DNA of 60,509 nt, taken from contig SVAU01000010.1 of assembly GCA_015059245.1 (NCBI GenBank), positions 1 through 60,509 of the forward strand, in the 5' to 3' direction. Under the pieces are notes generated by a model. The model was given only the letters and a program-made list of their open reading frames with translations. It was not told the DNA's origin and searched no databases. The translations under genes and the position numbers were made by a program. Position 1 is the stretch's first letter. Each line of letters starts with the position of its first letter. This stretch comes from Bacillota bacterium (GTDB lineage: Bacteria > Bacillota_I > Bacilli_A > RF39 > UBA660). Below are positions 59,415-60,509 of the stretch, piece by piece.

Positions 59415-60365
59415 CTATGATACTAATAAGTATGCCCAGTTTTCTTCATCTGCTTCCCACCATGCAATTGATACCGCATTTACACCGTCTGGTACTGTTA
59501 GGCAATTATTTGCTACATATTCAGTATTTACTTCTGTTGGCGATAATGAACTTACTATAGTGTTATCTTTTAAGTATGTTACTCTGATTCCTGCTTGTCC
59601 ACCTGTAGGAGGAGTTGAATCGTTAAATGAACTAGATTGAATCTTATCACCTGGTATTACAGGTATTACTATTGATACTGCTTTCAATCCTGTTGCTGTT
59701 GTATCGTCATATCCTGTTGCAGTATAGTAACCTGTTTTTGGTGTTAATTCTGCATATAAGTTTGTTGTACTAGTTAAGCTTTCTGGTAATGTTTGCGCAT
59801 GAGAGTTCGCTGTTGCTCTTACTATTGTTGAAGTATCAATACCTTCTATATAGTTTATACTAAATGAAAAGTTTAAAGTTTGTTCTGATGTACTTGGCAT
59901 TTCTTCTGGATTTTCTTTGTAAGCTATCAATACGCTTATAGTATCAGTTTCGTTTTCTCCTAAGAAGTCTCCCACGTTTATCGCTGTTCCATCAGCGTAG
60001 CTTATTTCATATGATAAATACTTTTGTTGTGCCTCTGTTAAGCTTGTTTTATTGAAACTTTCGATTACTGCTCCCAGCGCACCAGAGTTTACTACGTCAA
60101 GACTGAAGCCATAATATTCTCCAGGATTTGATAAAATTACATCAAACGACACTGACATGTTGTCGGAACCTATAGTTGCCGCTTTAGTTGGTGTAACACT
60201 TCCTTCTTTTTCAACTATATTTGCAAAATTGATTGAAAAGTTGTTATTTTTTATTGTTGAGGTTCCATCAATGGTTAACTGTACTTTTAAAGACGCATAA
60301 CCTATGCCAACTAACAGCATCAAAAGTACCATTAGCATTACTAATTTTTTTGTTTTTTTATTCAT
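59415..60365 (-). CDS. SipW-type secreted protein, TasA-like leader
   Basis: 316 residues. Leader KKLVMLMVLLMLLVGIGYASL then DGTSTIKNNNF is the SipW-cognate form. It shares with the 571-aa neighbour the N-terminal domain (about 60% identity by eye) and the C-terminal domain of about 125 residues (almost identical at both DNA and protein level), but lacks the SGNH domain. Separated from the neighbour by 10 nt. GGAAGG lies 7 nt before ATG. Probably a fibre or matrix protein secreted by the SipW-like peptidase two genes later. Confidence 0.85.
   Translation of the reverse strand: MNKKTKKLVMLMVLLMLLVGIGYASLKVQLTIDGTSTIKNNNFSINFANIVEKEGSVTPTKAATIGSDNMSVSFDVILSNPGEYYGFSLDVVNSGALGAVIESFNKTSLTEAQQKYLSYEISYADGTAINVGDFLGENETDTISVLIAYKENPEEMPSTSEQTLNFSFSINYIEGIDTSTIVRATANSHAQTLPESLTSTTNLYAELTPKTGYYTATGYDDTTATGLKAVSIVIPVIPGDKIQSSSFNDSTPPTGGQAGIRVTYLKDNTIVSSLSPTEVNTEYVANNCLTVPDGVNAVSIAWWEADEENWAYLLVS
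59430..59820 (-). repeat. C-terminal domain repeat, copy in the 316-aa gene
   Basis: Partner of 57704-58090. The two copies lie about 1.73 kb apart in direct orientation. Confidence 0.8.
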
Positions 60366-60441
60366 TTTACTGCCTTCCTTCTTATATAAAGTTTTTTACT
60401 TCATGTTAGAAGGAAAGAAGTGCTAGAAATACAAATAAAAA

Positions 60442-60466
60442 TCATTTTCATTGACTATGAAAATGA
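60442..60466 (-). terminator. Terminator-like hairpin upstream of the SipW operon
   Basis: TCATTTTCA/TGAAAATGA 9-bp stem with a 7-nt loop; on the minus strand it is followed by TTTTTATTTG. Could end a gene beyond the right edge or attenuate the operon. Confidence 0.6.
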
Positions 60467-60485
60467 CTTTTAATTAAAAAGAAAA

Positions 60486-60505
60486 AAGTAGATATAAATC
60501 TACTT
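60486..60505 (-). terminator. Terminator of a gene beyond the right edge
   Basis: AAGTAGAT/ATCTACTT 8-bp stem with a 4-nt loop and T run on the minus strand; followed 20 nt later by the second hairpin, a tandem terminator arrangement. Confidence 0.75.
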
Positions 60506-60509
60506 TTAT

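Overview
The window looks like a chromosome segment of a low-GC, peptidoglycan-making Bacilli/Firmicutes-type bacterium, probably an uncultured gut lineage near RF39/Erysipelotrichia. This is an inference from A+T-rich DNA, the gene content (MraY, FtsW, PBP2B, two D,D-carboxypeptidases, sortase, SipW-type signal peptidase, rubrerythrin, Fur/PerR, CsoR, a giant 2-hydroxyacyl-CoA dehydratase activase) and Shine-Dalgarno sites of the GGTGAT/AGGAGG type. The standard bacterial code fits: TGA is used as a stop at about 51008. No rRNA, tRNA, CRISPR array, transposase or prophage was seen. Nearly all genes are on the minus strand; only PBP2B, MraY, one unknown protein and three tiny peptide genes are on the plus strand.

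Layout: 1-7.5 kb holds a hybrid histidine kinase cut by the left edge, an acyltransferase, a small membrane protein and lipoprotein-like pair, a COG2509 flavoprotein, pyrH behind a leader-peptide/terminator arrangement, and a secreted protein. 7.6-21 kb is a 1.4-kaa activase followed by a surface region: two anchored proteins (658 aa and about 1.74 kaa with VWA and MucBP-like repeats), Maf, a folded leader RNA and a class B-like sortase. 21-33 kb is cell envelope and housekeeping: ORF6N/PLD-like protein, FtsW, carboxypeptidase, PBP2B, DUF1846, HIT, MraY, RsmB-like, nucleotidase and TtcA-like. 33-44 kb has a stalk-and-head surface protein, a CsoR mini-operon, a second carboxypeptidase, YitT, rubrerythrin with a Fur/PerR regulator behind a Fur box, and an XRE regulator. 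44-50 kb has an ABC exporter, CPBP protease and possible cysteine peptidase cluster, then MntP and SanA-like. 50-57 kb has macro-domain, transglutaminase-like, MgtC, DUF362, PP-loop and SDR proteins. 56-60.4 kb is a SipW-type secretion operon with two TasA-like-leader substrates, one carrying an inserted SGNH hydrolase.

The most unusual content is a family of three related intergenic loci (36.2, 44.0 and 50.2 kb). Each is about 220-235 bp and has a -10-like motif exactly 12 nt before a terminal inverted repeat. Each carries a 22-27 codon hydrophobic peptide ORF with a good ribosome site, a strong hairpin after the ORF, and a 3' tail that pairs with the whole 5' end. Peptides and arms diverge while pairing is kept, including compensatory changes. 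In two copies the 5' segment paired with the tail is also complementary to the Shine-Dalgarno site. This resembles fold-back type I toxin mRNAs (hok, AapA) but matches no family I recognise.

A second genome-wide-looking trait is that about twenty genes have their stop codon inside, or at the base of, the intrinsic terminator hairpin. The same geometry occurs in the pyrH leader, where it could work as a translation-controlled attenuator.
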